DNA of 16,870 nucleotides from an uncultured Clostridia bacterium (GCA_949289625.1 CASEPH010000318.1:1-16870), one strand, 5' to 3'. Numbered from the stretch's first letter, positions 1 to 8,002 are shown. Notes: generated from the sequence alone by a model not told the origin. Numbers and translations: made by a program.

Positions 1-179
1 AGGACTTCATAGGCCTCGCCGATTTCTTTGAATCTGGCCTCCGCAGCCTTATCCCCGGGGTGCAGGTCAGGGTGATTGGCCTTGGCGGCTTTTCGATATG
101 CTTTTTTGATCTCGTCCTCGGTGGCGGATTTGTCTACGCCAAGGACTTCATAATAATCTCTTTTTTCTTGATCAGCCAT
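1..179 (-). CDS. dnaJ: Chaperone DnaJ (Hsp40), N-terminal part, cut by window edge
   Basis: Only the first 59 codons are visible. They encode a J domain: the start [15 protein letters not shown], a helix II rich in Lys and Ala, and the HPD tripeptide (in NHPDLHPGD, near residues 40-48). The HPD loop of this family stimulates ATP hydrolysis by DnaK, so that substrate is locked into the partner chaperone. The ATG at 179 has a good ribosome site, GAGGTGA, at 186-192. It is the last visible gene of the hrcA-grpE-dnaK-dnaJ operon, 81 bp after dnaK, and a strong stem-loop lies in that gap. The Gly/Phe, zinc-finger and C-terminal domains would lie outside the window, so full-length DnaJ rather than another J-domain protein is inferred from gene order. 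Confidence 0.95.
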   Translation of the reverse strand, partial: MADQEKRDYYEVLGVDKSATEDEIKKAYRKAAKANHPDLHPGDKAAEARFKEIGEAYEV

Positions 180-213
180 AATCACTCACCTCGTCAGATG
201 GATCTACACACAA

Positions 214-247
214 GGTGGAGCGTGAAGGTAAGGCTCCACGCTCCACC
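214..247 (-). other. Perfect 11-bp stem-loop between dnaK and dnaJ
   Basis: GGTGGAGCGTG at 214-224 is the exact reverse complement of 237-247, with a 12-nt loop. It starts 13 bp past the dnaK stop codon. On the transcribed (minus) strand it is followed by TTGTGTG rather than a T-run, so it is not a standard intrinsic terminator. It may stabilise or process the mRNA, or attenuate transcription, so that dnaJ is made in smaller amounts than dnaK. The structure is seen; the role is inferred. Confidence 0.7.
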
Positions 248-260
248 AATACTGCATAAA

Positions 261-2090
261 TTACTGATCGTCGTCCACGACTTCGTAGTCTGCGTCCACC
301 ACGCCGTCGTCGTTGGGAGCGGAACCGGCAGCACTTGCGGAACCGGCGTCGGCCTGCGCCTGCTGCTGATACAGCTTTTCAGAGATGCTGTAGAAGGCCT
401 TCTGGACTTCATCTGTGGCAGTCTTGATAGCCTCCACATCGGAGCCTTTCAGCGCCTCGCGGAGCTTTTCGATGGCCGCCTGAATGGGAGCCTTCTCGCT
501 GTCGGAAACCTTGTCGCCCAGCTCCTCCAGAGTCTTTTCGGACTGATAGATCACCTGATCGGCAGCGTTACGGGCATCCACCTCGTCCTTCCGTGCCTTA
601 TCTTCGGCGGCGTACTGCTCAGCTTCCTTCACAGCCTTTTCGATGTCCTCCTTGGAGAGGTTGGAGGAAGAGGTGATGGTGATATGCTGCTCCTTGCCGG
701 TGCCCTTGTCGGTGGCGGAGACGTTTACGATGCCGTTGGCATCAATGTCAAAGGTAACTTCGATCTGCGGAACACCGCGACGGGCAGGAGCAATGCCGTC
801 CAGATGGAACTTGCCCAACGTCTTGTTGTAGGCAGCCATCTCGCGCTCGCCCTGGAGCACATGGACTTCCACGGAAGTCTGGTTGTCTGCAGCGGTGGAG
901 AAGATCTGGCTCTTCTTGGTGGGAATAGTGGTGTTACGCTCAATGAGCTTGGTGAACACGCCGCCCATGGTCTCAATGCCCAGGCTCAGCGGGGTCACGT
1001 CCAGCAGCAACAGACCCTTGACGTCGCCGCCCAGCACGCCAGCCTGAATGGCAGCGCCCACGGCCACGCATTCGTCGGGGTTGATGCCCTTGAAGCCTTC
1101 CTTACCGGTGATCTTCTTCACGGCTTCCTGCACAGCGGGAATACGGCTGGAGCCGCCCACCAGCAGGACCTTGGACAGGTCGGAGTTGGAAAGACCGGCG
1201 TCGCTCATAGCCTGGCGAACAGGCACCATGGTCTTTTCTACCAGATCGGCGGTGAGTTCATTGAACTTGGCCCGGGACAGGGTCACGTCCAGATGCTTGG
1301 GGCCGGTGGCGTCGGCGGTAATATAGGGCAGGTTGATGTTGGAGGTGGTGACGCTGGAGAGCTCGATCTTTGCTTTCTCAGCGGCCTCCTTCAGACGCTG
1401 CATAGCCACCTTGTCGGCGGTCAGGTCAATGCCGTTTTCCTTTTTGAACTCGGAAGCCAGATAGTTCATGATTCTCTGGTCGAAGTCGTCGCCGCCCAGA
1501 TGGGTGTCGCCGGCAGTGGCCAGAACCTCGATGACGCCGTCGCCGATCTCCAGGATGGAGACGTCGAAGGTACCGCCGCCCAGGTCATATACCATGACCT
1601 TCTGGTCTTCCTCTTTGTCCACACCGTAGGCCAGTGCAGCCGCGGTGGGTTCGTTGATGATACGCTTGACGTCCAGACCGGCGATCCGGCCGGCGTCCTT
1701 GGTGGCCTGACGCTGGGCGTCGTTGAAGTATGCGGGGACAGTGATAACAGCCTCCGTCACGGTCTGGCCCAGATAGGCCTCGGCGTCCGCCTTCAGCTTC
1801 TGCAGGATCATGGCGGAGATCTCCTGGGGGGTGTAGTGCTTGCCGTCCACAGTAACCTTCTGATCCGTGCCCATCTTACGCTTAATGGATGCGATGGTCC
1901 GGTCGGGGTTCTGGATGGCCTGGCGCTTTGCCACCTGACCTACCATACGCTCACCGGTCTTGGAAAATGCCACCACGGAAGGGGTAGTTCTGCTGCCCTC
2001 AGCGTTTGCGATAACCACGGGCTCGCCGCCCTCCATCACTGCAACGCAGGAGTTTGTAGTGCCCAAATCAATACCAATCATTTTAGCCAT
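261..2090 (-). CDS. dnaK: Chaperone DnaK (Hsp70)
   Basis: ATP-dependent cytoplasmic chaperone that binds exposed hydrophobic peptides, working with DnaJ (ATPase stimulation) and GrpE (nucleotide exchange). The 609-aa product has all Hsp70 marks: phosphate-binding GIDLGTTNS at residues 6-14, [14 protein letters not shown] at 167-180, the adenosine motif [10 protein letters not shown] at 311-320, and the interdomain linker with [15 protein letters not shown] at about 357-371. The substrate-binding domain and an acidic C-terminus ending in [11 protein letters not shown] follow. The stretch around residue 75-85 is short, as expected for Gram-positive DnaK, which lacks the insert found in proteobacteria. 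The ATG at 2090 has a strong site, AGGAGGAA, at 2098-2105. It is third in the HrcA-controlled operon, 50 bp after grpE. A long open frame on the opposite strand is treated as an artefact. Confidence 0.99.
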   Translation of the reverse strand: MAKMIGIDLGTTNSCVAVMEGGEPVVIANAEGSRTTPSVVAFSKTGERMVGQVAKRQAIQNPDRTIASIKRKMGTDQKVTVDGKHYTPQEISAMILQKLKADAEAYLGQTVTEAVITVPAYFNDAQRQATKDAGRIAGLDVKRIINEPTAAALAYGVDKEEDQKVMVYDLGGGTFDVSILEIGDGVIEVLATAGDTHLGGDDFDQRIMNYLASEFKKENGIDLTADKVAMQRLKEAAEKAKIELSSVTTSNINLPYITADATGPKHLDVTLSRAKFNELTADLVEKTMVPVRQAMSDAGLSNSDLSKVLLVGGSSRIPAVQEAVKKITGKEGFKGINPDECVAVGAAIQAGVLGGDVKGLLLLDVTPLSLGIETMGGVFTKLIERNTTIPTKKSQIFSTAADNQTSVEVHVLQGEREMAAYNKTLGKFHLDGIAPARRGVPQIEVTFDIDANGIVNVSATDKGTGKEQHITITSSSNLSKEDIEKAVKEAEQYAAEDKARKDEVDARNAADQVIYQSEKTLEELGDKVSDSEKAPIQAAIEKLREALKGSDVEAIKTATDEVQKAFYSISEKLYQQQAQADAGSASAAGSAPNDDGVVDADYEVVDDDQ

Positions 2091-2140
2091 AATAAAGTTC
2101 CTCCTATATGAAAATCTATATTTTACAAAATCAAATGGGG

Positions 2141-2707
2141 CTAGTTCGCAGTTTGCACCATGGCAAACCGTATGACCTTCTCGCCCAGTTTAAAACCTTT
2201 TTGGAATACTTGGACGATCTCGCCCTCTTTGTAATTGTCGTCTTCTATGTGCATCACGGCGTTGTGCAGCTCCGGGGAGAAGATGTCGCCGGGCTCACCG
2301 TAAATCGTGACGTCCAGTTTTTTCAGAATTTCCTGCAGACCGGTCATGGTCATCTCCACGCCCTTTTTATAGGCGGCATCGGCGGTGTCCTGATCCAGAG
2401 CTCGACTAAGATTGTCGAAAACCGGCAGAAACTTTTCCACGGTATCCGCCTTGGCGTCCCGGTAGAGGTTATCCTTCTCCTTCTGAGAACGCTTGCGGAA
2501 GTTGTCATATTCCGCAGCCAGACGGAGATATTGCTCATGCTCCTGTTGGAGCTTTTTTTCGGCCTCCTCCAGGGGATCCGGCTGGGGCTCCTGGACTGTT
2601 TCGGGAGCTTCGTTTTCTGCGGTATTCTCAGGTGCAGCTTCCTCCGAAACTTTGGTTTCTTCCAAGTTCTCCGCTGTTTCCTGTTGATTTTTCAAATTTT
2701 CATCCAT
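2141..2707 (-). CDS. grpE: Nucleotide exchange factor GrpE
   Basis: Homodimeric cofactor that releases ADP from DnaK. The 188-aa product has the usual build: an acidic, disordered N-terminus (residues 1-46), a long helix rich in Glu, Gln and Lys (about 46-95), and the C-terminal beta domain with the GrpE signature in [14 protein letters not shown] (143-156) and [17 protein letters not shown] (164-180). The ATG at 2707 lies 6 bp past the hrcA stop codon, and its ribosome site, AGGAGG (2719-2724), is inside the last codons of hrcA. The two genes are therefore probably translationally coupled. In many bacteria the long GrpE helix acts as a thermosensor, but nothing here tests that. Confidence 0.98.
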   Translation of the reverse strand: MDENLKNQQETAENLEETKVSEEAAPENTAENEAPETVQEPQPDPLEEAEKKLQQEHEQYLRLAAEYDNFRKRSQKEKDNLYRDAKADTVEKFLPVFDNLSRALDQDTADAAYKKGVEMTMTGLQEILKKLDVTIYGEPGDIFSPELHNAVMHIEDDNYKEGEIVQVFQKGFKLGEKVIRFAMVQTAN

Positions 2708-2713
2708 CGGACA

Positions 2714-3790
2714 TCAATCCTCCTGTTTGTGGGTGTCTGGGGCATCCGGAACCGAGGGGGATGGGGGAAGCGCCTTTGAAAACATCTTGCCCAATCCCTC
2801 GGCAAAATATGAAAGCCGGGCAGCCACCTGGGCGTAGTCCATTCGCGTGGGTCCCACCACACCCAGCATGCCTTGCATACCGTCGCCTAAATCGTACCGT
2901 GCCATGACCACGCTGGTCTCTTTCAGGGCCTGGGACACGTTTTCCGGACCCACCAGGATTTTGACGCTGGAATCCGCATCCGGCACTGGCAGTGTGGAGA
3001 TCACATCCTCATCCAGATGAGAGATCAGCTCCGTGGCCTTGCCAATGTCCTGATATTCGGGCTGTCCCAGCAGCTTGGTCTGACCGGTGACGAACACCTC
3101 TTTTTTCTGCTCGTCTTCAATGGTCTTCATGGCGAATTCCACGATGACGGAAACCAGATTGGCGGCGGACCCCGCATTGCGCTGGATCTTGCTCATAAGC
3201 TGGGGGGTGATCTCATCGTGGGTCAAATCAGTCAGGGACGCGTTCAGCATGGCCACAAGACTTTTCAGATCCTGGGGATCCGCATTGACCGGCAGCTTAA
3301 TGAGCTTATTGTAGACCGCCTCTGTGCTCATCAGCAGCACCAGAATAAAGGAATAGGGGGCGGTCTGGATCAGCTCGAACCGCTGGACCGTAACTGCGCG
3401 GCTTTTGGTGGCCACTGCGTAGGCTGGCAGGTTTGTCAGCTTAGAAATGAGCTGCCCCACCTGGGCGATGGCTTTATCAAATTCCTCCAGCTTGTCGGTC
3501 ATGACCTGACTGAGACTCTGGGTCTCGTCCCGGCTGAGCCGGTAGTCCTGCATGAGCTCGTCGATATATAGCCGGTAGCCGGCCGGAGAAGGAATACGAC
3601 CGGCGGAGGTGTGGGGCTGTTCCAGCAGACCCTGCTCCGTCAGATAGGCCATCTCATTGCGGATCGTGGCGGAGGAGTATTGCATATCCGGCTGTGCGGC
3701 AATGGCCTTGGAACCCACAGGCTCCGCAGTTGCCACATAGCTGTCCACCACAGCGCGGAGGATCTTTTTCTGCCGCTCTGTAAGATCCAC
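2714..3790 (-). CDS. hrcA: Heat-inducible transcription repressor HrcA
   Basis: Repressor of class I heat-shock genes; it binds the CIRCE operator and needs GroEL for folding in the systems studied. The 358-aa product opens with a winged helix-turn-helix: TERQKKILRAVVDSYVATAEPVGSKAI at about 4-30 holds the first helices, YSSATIRNEM at 38-47 the recognition region, and EQPHTSAGRIPSPAGYR at 57-73 the wing typical of HrcA. The dimerisation and GAF-like part follows. The start is GTG at 3790, with an excellent ribosome site AAGGAGGT at 3798-3805. It is the first gene of the operon and is preceded by one CIRCE element, so it represses itself together with grpE, dnaK and dnaJ. Confidence 0.98.
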   Translation of the reverse strand: MDLTERQKKILRAVVDSYVATAEPVGSKAIAAQPDMQYSSATIRNEMAYLTEQGLLEQPHTSAGRIPSPAGYRLYIDELMQDYRLSRDETQSLSQVMTDKLEEFDKAIAQVGQLISKLTNLPAYAVATKSRAVTVQRFELIQTAPYSFILVLLMSTEAVYNKLIKLPVNADPQDLKSLVAMLNASLTDLTHDEITPQLMSKIQRNAGSAANLVSVIVEFAMKTIEDEQKKEVFVTGQTKLLGQPEYQDIGKATELISHLDEDVISTLPVPDADSSVKILVGPENVSQALKETSVVMARYDLGDGMQGMLGVVGPTRMDYAQVAARLSYFAEGLGKMFSKALPPSPSVPDAPDTHKQED

Positions 3791-3808
3791 GTTACATACC
3801 TCCTTGGT

Positions 3809-3835
3809 TTAGCACTCAAACTCTCTGAGTGCTAA
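3809..3835 (-). promoter_or_regulatory. CIRCE operator (HrcA-binding site)
   Basis: A perfect TTAGCACTC-N9-GAGTGCTAA inverted repeat, with no mismatch to the consensus. It begins at about the predicted transcription start (near 3833) and covers the leader of hrcA. HrcA bound there would block initiation or clearance. Only one copy is seen. Confidence 0.98.
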
Positions 3836-3839
3836 AATA

Positions 3840-3868
3840 AATGTACCACTACTTCCCACCAATGTCAA
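3840..3868 (-). promoter_or_regulatory. Sigma-A promoter of the hrcA-grpE-dnaK-dnaJ operon
   Basis: On the minus strand: -35 TTGACA (3863-3868, consensus), 17-bp spacer, -10 TACATT (3840-3845). The predicted start near 3833 falls at the edge of the CIRCE element, the usual arrangement for HrcA-controlled operons. Confidence 0.88.
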
Positions 3869-3906
3869 TAGCCCTTTGTGAATTATTTTGAAACATTTTA
3901 TAGGGC

Positions 3907-3945
3907 AAAAAAATAGGCCGCTGTGTCTGGTTAGACACAGCGGCC
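3907..3945 (-). terminator. Intrinsic terminator of the membrane-protein gene
   Basis: A perfect 13-bp stem (3916-3928 with 3933-3945, GGCCGCTGTGTCT) with a 4-nt loop. Read on the minus strand it is followed by a T-rich run (3907-3915). It lies 20 bp past the stop of the gene ending at 3965 and insulates that gene from the heat-shock promoter. Confidence 0.93.
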
Positions 3946-3964
3946 GGGAGTAAAGATTTTGCAG

Positions 3965-4765
3965 TTATTTCCGGGTGGTCCGCTGGCGGGATTTCGGCAT
4001 ATCCGGAACCGGATCGGCATCCCTTGGTTCCAACAGATCCCAGATCACGGGGAACTGCCATAGAAGGAATCCGCCGTAGGTGATGATGGTGGAGAGACTC
4101 AGGTCCATGATCCCATCCATGATAGCGGCAGCGCAGAAGAACACGGCACCCATGGCGCAGAACAGGGTACGCCGGGGTTTGCCTAGGTCGAAAACAAACC
4201 CGGCACCATAATAAAAGGCCAGCAGGCTAAAGATCAGCGCGAACAGAATCACGCAATAATCCAAGATGATGGGATCGGTGCTCCAGCCCTTAAAGTTCAG
4301 GATCAGCTTCACCAACAGATAGAGAATGGGCGCCAACTCCACAAAGGGGTACCTTGGGCCGGACCGGCGTCGAAACCAGGCAGTGAGGCAGCAGCAGATG
4401 CCGCCCAAGAGGCCCAGCAGGCACATGATTGGTGCGGAAATGCCGGGGCCGGACAAAAGCGCTTCGGCAAATTCCGCGCAGGAGCCCAGCAGAATTAGGA
4501 TGGAAGCCACCAGACTGCAAAGAAATCCGCCTTTGCCGTATAGCAGGACCTGACTGCTGCCGCTGCGCCCTGGGGAGCGAAAGGACAGGAAAAGGGCCAG
4601 CAGCAGGAACAGCGCTGCTACGGCGATCAATAGAATCGTAGACAAATGCATGATGGGGAGACCCTGGTCGTCTACCGCAACAAAGAGGTTCCAGAGCCGC
4701 AAGCCGGCTGCCATAAGTGCAAAGAGCAACGTTAAAAAATATGCGGCAGAAGAATGATACTTCAT
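3965..4765 (-). CDS. Multi-pass integral membrane protein, unknown function
   Basis: I do not recognise a family. The 266-aa product is almost wholly hydrophobic, with about seven or eight candidate membrane segments (near residues 6-28, 41-62, 79-98, 111-130, 142-158, 168-190, 201-218 and 224-243). Short basic loops such as FRRRSGPR (131-138) and GKPRR (195-199) lie between segments, and the hydrophilic tail ends in KSRQRTTRK. Cysteines cluster in one segment (GGICCCL, 121-127). The ATG at 4765 was chosen over in-frame upstream starts because it has a ribosome site GGGAGG (4774-4779) 8 bp away and a promoter at 4802-4830. Longer versions would run into the icd start. It has its own promoter and terminator and so forms a single-gene unit, divergent from icd. 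No catalytic motif is visible. Confidence 0.8.
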   Translation of the reverse strand: MKYHSSAAYFLTLLFALMAAGLRLWNLFVAVDDQGLPIMHLSTILLIAVAALFLLLALFLSFRSPGRSGSSQVLLYGKGGFLCSLVASILILLGSCAEFAEALLSGPGISAPIMCLLGLLGGICCCLTAWFRRRSGPRYPFVELAPILYLLVKLILNFKGWSTDPIILDYCVILFALIFSLLAFYYGAGFVFDLGKPRRTLFCAMGAVFFCAAAIMDGIMDLSLSTIITYGGFLLWQFPVIWDLLEPRDADPVPDMPKSRQRTTRK

Positions 4766-4773
4766 GAGACGAG

Positions 4774-4779
4774 CCTCCC
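4774..4779 (-). promoter_or_regulatory. Ribosome-binding site fixing the membrane-protein start
   Basis: GGGAGG on the minus strand, 8 bp before the ATG at 4765. It argues for the 266-aa form over an 87-residue longer open frame. Confidence 0.75.
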
Positions 4780-4801
4780 GGATTCCTGGATTATGGAAAC
4801 C

Positions 4802-4830
4802 ATTATAACAGGTTGCAGTCCGGTTTTGAA
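4802..4830 (-). promoter_or_regulatory. Promoter of the membrane-protein gene
   Basis: On the minus strand: -35 TTCAAA (4825-4830), 17-bp spacer, -10 TATAAT (4802-4807) preceded by TGT, an extended -10. The predicted leader is about 30 nt. Confidence 0.75.
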
Positions 4831-4968
4831 GTGGAAAAGCCTGTGTAAAGAGAGGAAATTTTTCAAAGGGACAGGCAAAAGGGCTGCAGCGGGAAGAGAT
4901 GGTGGGTCTGCCGTAGAACCTGACCGGAAAAAGCGGAAGAATCCCTGCGTCTTTGTGAAAAAAGCCGA

Positions 4969-4997
4969 TGTAAAAAATACTGAGAATCCGGTATAAT
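4969..4997 (+). promoter_or_regulatory. Candidate promoter of icd
   Basis: A perfect -10 TATAAT at 4992-4997 lies 28 bp before the icd start. The -35 position at 17-bp spacing (4969-4974, TGTAAA) matches the consensus poorly, so an activator or an A-rich upstream region may contribute. The -10 is convincing and the -35 weak. Confidence 0.55.
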
Positions 4998-5025
4998 GAC
5001 AGAAAAAAGATGGGGGTAGAGACCA

Positions 5026-6240
5026 TTGGAGAGAATTAAGATGCGGACGCCGCTGGTGGAGATGGACGGCGACGAAATGACCCGGGTTCTTTGGAAGGAG
5101 ATCAAGGCCAAGCTGATCGAACCCTTTGTGGAGCTAAAGACAGAATACTATGATTTGGGGCTGCCCAATCGGGACGCCACCGGAGATCGGGTTACCGTGG
5201 AGGCAGCGGAGGCCAACCGGAAATATGGTGTGGGCGTCAAATGTGCCACCATTACCCCCAACAAGGCCCGGATGGAGGAATACCAGCTCCATGAGATGTG
5301 GAAGAGTCCCAATGGGACCATCCGTGCCATTCTGGATGGGACGGTGTTCCGTGCGCCGATTCTGGTGGAGGGGATCTCTCCTGTGGTGCGGACATGGAAA
5401 AAGCCCATTACCATTGCCCGGCACGCCTATGGAGATGTGTATAAGGCCACGGAAATGCGAGTACCGGAGGGCACTGCAGAACTGGTCTTTCGGGACAAGT
5501 TCGGCGCAGAGCAGAGAAAGACCATTTACGACTTTGAATGCGGCGGCGTTCTCAGCGGCCAGTACAACAAGGATTCTTCCATTGCATCCTTTGCCAGAAG
5601 CTGTTTTGCCTACGCCCTGGCCAGCGGACAGGACCTGTGGTTTTCGGCCAAGGATACCATTGCCAAGCAGTATGACGGTACATTCCGAGATACCTTCCAG
5701 CAAATCTACGAGACGGAATACCAGGAGCAGTTTCAGAAGGCGGGACTCACCTATTTCTATACGCTGATCGACGATGCAGTGGCCAGAGTGATCCGGTCCC
5801 AGGGCGGCTTTATCTGGGCCCTGAAAAACTACGACGGCGATGTTATGAGCGATATGGTCTCCACAGCCTTTGGCTCTCTGGCCATGATGACTTCTGTGCT
5901 GGTTTCCCCAGACGGAAATTACGAGTATGAGGCGGCCCACGGCACGGTGACCCGACACTACTATAAATATCTTCGGGGAGAGGAAACCTCCACCAATCCC
6001 ATTGCCACCATTTTTGCCTGGAGCGGGGCACTGCGGAAACGGGGGGAGAAGGACGGTCTCAAAGATCTGATGGCCTTTGCAGATCATCTGGAAGCGTGCA
6101 GCTTGGATGTGATCCGCTCCGGGGTTATGACCGGAGATCTGTGCCAGCTGTGGGAGAAGGGCGACGCCAAAAAAGTATCTTCATCGGAGTTTATGGATGC
6201 CATTGCGGCAGAATTGAAAAAGATCTACGAATCTGCATAA
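5026..6240 (+). CDS. icd: NADP-dependent isocitrate dehydrogenase (eukaryote-like type)
   Basis: Converts isocitrate and NADP+ to 2-oxoglutarate, CO2 and NADPH, supplying carbon for glutamate and reducing power. The 404-aa product matches the homodimeric, eukaryote-like IDH group along its full length. Visible marks: NGTIRAILDGTVFRAPI (96-112) and RHAYGDVYKATE (132-143), in which Arg132 corresponds to the isocitrate-binding arginine of human IDH1. The metal-binding aspartates are in LIDD (247-250) and NYDGDVMSD (268-276). AAHGTVTRHY (303-312) has the Arg that contacts the NADP 2'-phosphate. The start is TTG at 5026 (MERIKM, as in relatives) after GGGGGT at 5012-5017. An in-frame ATG at 5041, with GGAGAG before it, would lose five residues. 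Single gene, closed by a terminator. Confidence 0.95.
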   Translation: MERIKMRTPLVEMDGDEMTRVLWKEIKAKLIEPFVELKTEYYDLGLPNRDATGDRVTVEAAEANRKYGVGVKCATITPNKARMEEYQLHEMWKSPNGTIRAILDGTVFRAPILVEGISPVVRTWKKPITIARHAYGDVYKATEMRVPEGTAELVFRDKFGAEQRKTIYDFECGGVLSGQYNKDSSIASFARSCFAYALASGQDLWFSAKDTIAKQYDGTFRDTFQQIYETEYQEQFQKAGLTYFYTLIDDAVARVIRSQGGFIWALKNYDGDVMSDMVSTAFGSLAMMTSVLVSPDGNYEYEAAHGTVTRHYYKYLRGEETSTNPIATIFAWSGALRKRGEKDGLKDLMAFADHLEACSLDVIRSGVMTGDLCQLWEKGDAKKVSSSEFMDAIAAELKKIYESA

Positions 6241-6241
6241 T

Positions 6242-6281
6242 AAAGAGAGGACCCGGGGCGAACCGGGTCCTCTCTTTTTTT
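6242..6281. terminator. Terminator after icd, possibly bidirectional
   Basis: A 15-bp stem (6242-6256 with 6263-6277), 6-nt loop, and a T-run at 6275-6281 for the plus strand. It sits between the convergent icd and lipoprotein genes. On the minus strand the trailing bases are CTTTATTA, a weaker signal, but it may also end the lipoprotein transcript. Confidence 0.93.
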
Positions 6282-6285
6282 GAAA

Positions 6286-7659
6286 TTATGGGTCCCATTG
6301 GGTCCAATCCAGCAAGAAATAGGTATTGCCACAGCTGGAGTTGGCCCAGATGGTCCAGGAACAGGCCACAGGACGGGAAGACGCATAAGCGGAGATGGCG
6401 TCGCTGAGGGATTCCCAGGTCAGTTCCTGACCGAATAGCATGGTATAAAAAGTGGACTGACCCTGATTTTGTCTGGTTTCATAGAGATAGGCGGCCATTT
6501 CGTTGACATCGGTAAAGACGGTGCCGAAGCCGGCTTCACCGCAGGTGTAATAGAACAGGCTGGTATCGGTGATGGCAGCCACAGGAGCCGTTTCAGAAAC
6601 GGTGTTCCAAGTGCGGGAGGCACACAGGTCGAGCCCCACGTTTAGCCATTGATAATTGAGAGGACGGTTGCCGGCATCGCCAGAGCTTGCGTCGTAAGTT
6701 ACGTCCACAATGTACCACTGCCCGTTTCGCTCGATGGTGTTCCAGCGGTGGGGTTCCCCGGTATCCCAGCCGTCCTGCCGCCTTACTTGAAACCCTGCCA
6801 GTTCGCCCAACAGGAAAAAGGCATCGGAGAATCCCTGGCAGTTGGCCTGGCCATATACCAGTGCCCCTACGGCGGTAAGAATGGTGTGGGGCGTATTGTC
6901 CTCGGGTAGGACGACGTCCTCAAAGCCCACATAGGTTACGGTCTGGCACAGGTAGTCGTGGAGCGCTTTTTCCAGCTGCAGATCGGAGGAGGTGTTGGCT
7001 TTCGCCTGGTTGACCACAGCCATGGCAGTGTCATAGGCGGACAGTTCTTCCGGGGTCAGATAGGAAAAATCTCCGGTTTCGGCGGCATGGAGAATGCGGG
7101 TTCCAGCATAATAGCTGGGCTCCATGGTGAGAAGACCAGTGCTGACATCGGTGGTATATTGAAAAGAATACTCCATCAGCAGTTCCCGTACCCATGTGGT
7201 CCAATCTGGTTCCTGGATAAGGATACTTAGATCGTCCAGATAGATGGAGATGGTTTCGGGGCATTGGGCGGCAGCTTCCCGCAAATAGTCTCTGGCGTCT
7301 GATAAGGTAGCGAACCTGGGCACACCGGGATCATCCGGCGTCGGCGTGGGGCTGGGCGTTGGTGTAGGTGTAGAAAGCGGACTGGGAGTAGCCGTGGGGG
7401 GTGAACTGATTGATGGGGTAGATGTGGGCGATGGTTTTTGAAGAATCGCAGGCGGGGTGGTCTGTACCGTGTCAGAAGGCGTGTTCCCGGATATTTGCGG
7501 TGTCCGCAGTGGGGACAGGGAGGGCCATATGGTAATTTCAGCAGAGGAAGAAGGGCGAGAGATCGTGGAAAAAGGAGATGCCGGGGAAGCGACACATGCT
7601 CCGATGGACAACAGCAGGAGCAGACAAACGACCAAGGGGAAATGCCGACGTTTTTTCAC
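6286..7659 (-). CDS. Lipoprotein with transglutaminase-like (cysteine protease fold) domain
   Basis: A 457-aa surface lipoprotein. It has a basic start and hydrophobic segment (residues 1-18), then lipobox IGAC with Cys22 as the lipid anchor. A Pro/Thr/Ser-rich stalk (about 30-112, ending in many Thr-Pro pairs) probably spans the cell wall. The C-terminal half is transglutaminase-like, with the three expected catalytic positions in order: Cys274 in QANCQGFSDAF, His304 in PHRWNTI, and Asp319 in YIVDVTYD. Family members act as proteases, peptide amidases or cross-linking enzymes, and the substrate cannot be told here. The start is GTG at 7659 with AAAGGA (7669-7674) upstream. It is monocistronic, convergent with icd, and shares its upstream region with the small Xre gene. 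Confidence 0.85.
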   Translation of the reverse strand: MKKRRHFPLVVCLLLLLSIGACVASPASPFSTISRPSSSAEITIWPSLSPLRTPQISGNTPSDTVQTTPPAILQKPSPTSTPSISSPPTATPSPLSTPTPTPSPTPTPDDPGVPRFATLSDARDYLREAAAQCPETISIYLDDLSILIQEPDWTTWVRELLMEYSFQYTTDVSTGLLTMEPSYYAGTRILHAAETGDFSYLTPEELSAYDTAMAVVNQAKANTSSDLQLEKALHDYLCQTVTYVGFEDVVLPEDNTPHTILTAVGALVYGQANCQGFSDAFFLLGELAGFQVRRQDGWDTGEPHRWNTIERNGQWYIVDVTYDASSGDAGNRPLNYQWLNVGLDLCASRTWNTVSETAPVAAITDTSLFYYTCGEAGFGTVFTDVNEMAAYLYETRQNQGQSTFYTMLFGQELTWESLSDAISAYASSRPVACSWTIWANSSCGNTYFLLDWTQWDP

Positions 7660-7689
7660 AAGACCACGTCCTTTGCTAATGTTGCGTAT

Positions 7690-7718
7690 AGCATATCATA
7701 ATATTGACACTGTGACAA
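7690..7718 (-). promoter_or_regulatory. Promoter of the transglutaminase-like lipoprotein gene
   Basis: On the minus strand: -35 TTGTCA (7713-7718), 17-bp spacer, -10 TATGCT (7690-7695). It lies 30 bp before the GTG start. A plus-strand TTGACA at 7704-7709 overlaps it but lacks a good -10. Confidence 0.6.
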
Positions 7719-7767
7719 CGGGAGAAATTACAACGGAGCAGCGAACAGAAAGACGCTGTTTGCGTGA

Positions 7768-7797
7768 TTGCTTTTTGAGCAAAAGGGCTGTTACAAT
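7768..7797 (+). promoter_or_regulatory. Candidate promoter of the small Xre gene
   Basis: -35 TTGCTT (7768-7773), 18-bp spacer, -10 TACAAT (7792-7797), 40 bp before the ATG. The -10 is good and the -35 weak. Confidence 0.4.
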
Positions 7798-7837
7798 AAA
7801 ACTGCGGCCGCAAGATTCAAATGAGGAGGGATCGTCC

Positions 7838-8002
7838 ATGACTATTGGAGAGAGGATCCGGACACTGCGTTTGGAAAACCATATGACCCAGGAAAGGCTT
7901 GCCCGGCAGCTCAAAATCTCCCCGCAGACGGTGTCGAAGTGGGAAAAAGATATTACAGCGCCGGATATTTTGCTTTTAGGAGAAATTTTTCCAGAAGTTT
8001 AA
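7838..8002 (+). CDS. Short Xre/Cro-type DNA-binding protein, probably truncated
   Basis: A 54-aa product that is nearly all helix-turn-helix: MTIGERIRTLR, then ENHMTQERLARQLKISPQTVSKWEKDITAPDI (about 14-44), a clear HTH_3/Xre pattern with the recognition helix at SPQTVSKWE. Relatives usually continue after PDI..L with another helix and then a sensor or dimerisation part. Here the frame stops at once (LLLGEIFPEV, then TAA). The ATG at 7838 has GAGGAGGGA (7823-7831) and a candidate promoter. I cannot see a continuation in another frame before 8104, so it is either a remnant or a mini-regulator. Longer open frames upstream of 7838 are not protein-like and overlap the lipoprotein gene. Confidence 0.6.
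   Translation: MTIGERIRTLRLENHMTQERLARQLKISPQTVSKWEKDITAPDILLLGEIFPEV

Noticed and set aside
60..2111. A 683-codon open frame on the plus strand, opposite dnaK
   Set aside because: Long antisense frames opposite dnaK arise from its codon bias. The translation shows no family features, and the minus strand is unmistakably DnaK.
4766..5026. An 87-residue N-terminal extension of the membrane protein
   Set aside because: It would begin at the icd start and cover that gene's promoter as well as the membrane gene's own promoter (4802-4830). The ribosome site at 4774-4779 supports ATG 4765.
5134..6087. A 317-codon minus-strand open frame opposite icd
   Set aside because: It lies wholly inside a full-length, highly conserved isocitrate dehydrogenase and has no ribosome site or protein features.
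7320..7551. A possible tandem DNA repeat in the lipoprotein gene
   Set aside because: It is low-complexity Pro/Thr/Ser coding sequence with irregular units, explained as a wall-spanning stalk. It is not a repeat array or CRISPR.
7457..7837. An upstream extension of the small Xre protein
   Set aside because: The extension is antisense to the lipoprotein signal peptide and stalk, and its sequence is not protein-like. The AGGAGGG site supports ATG 7838.
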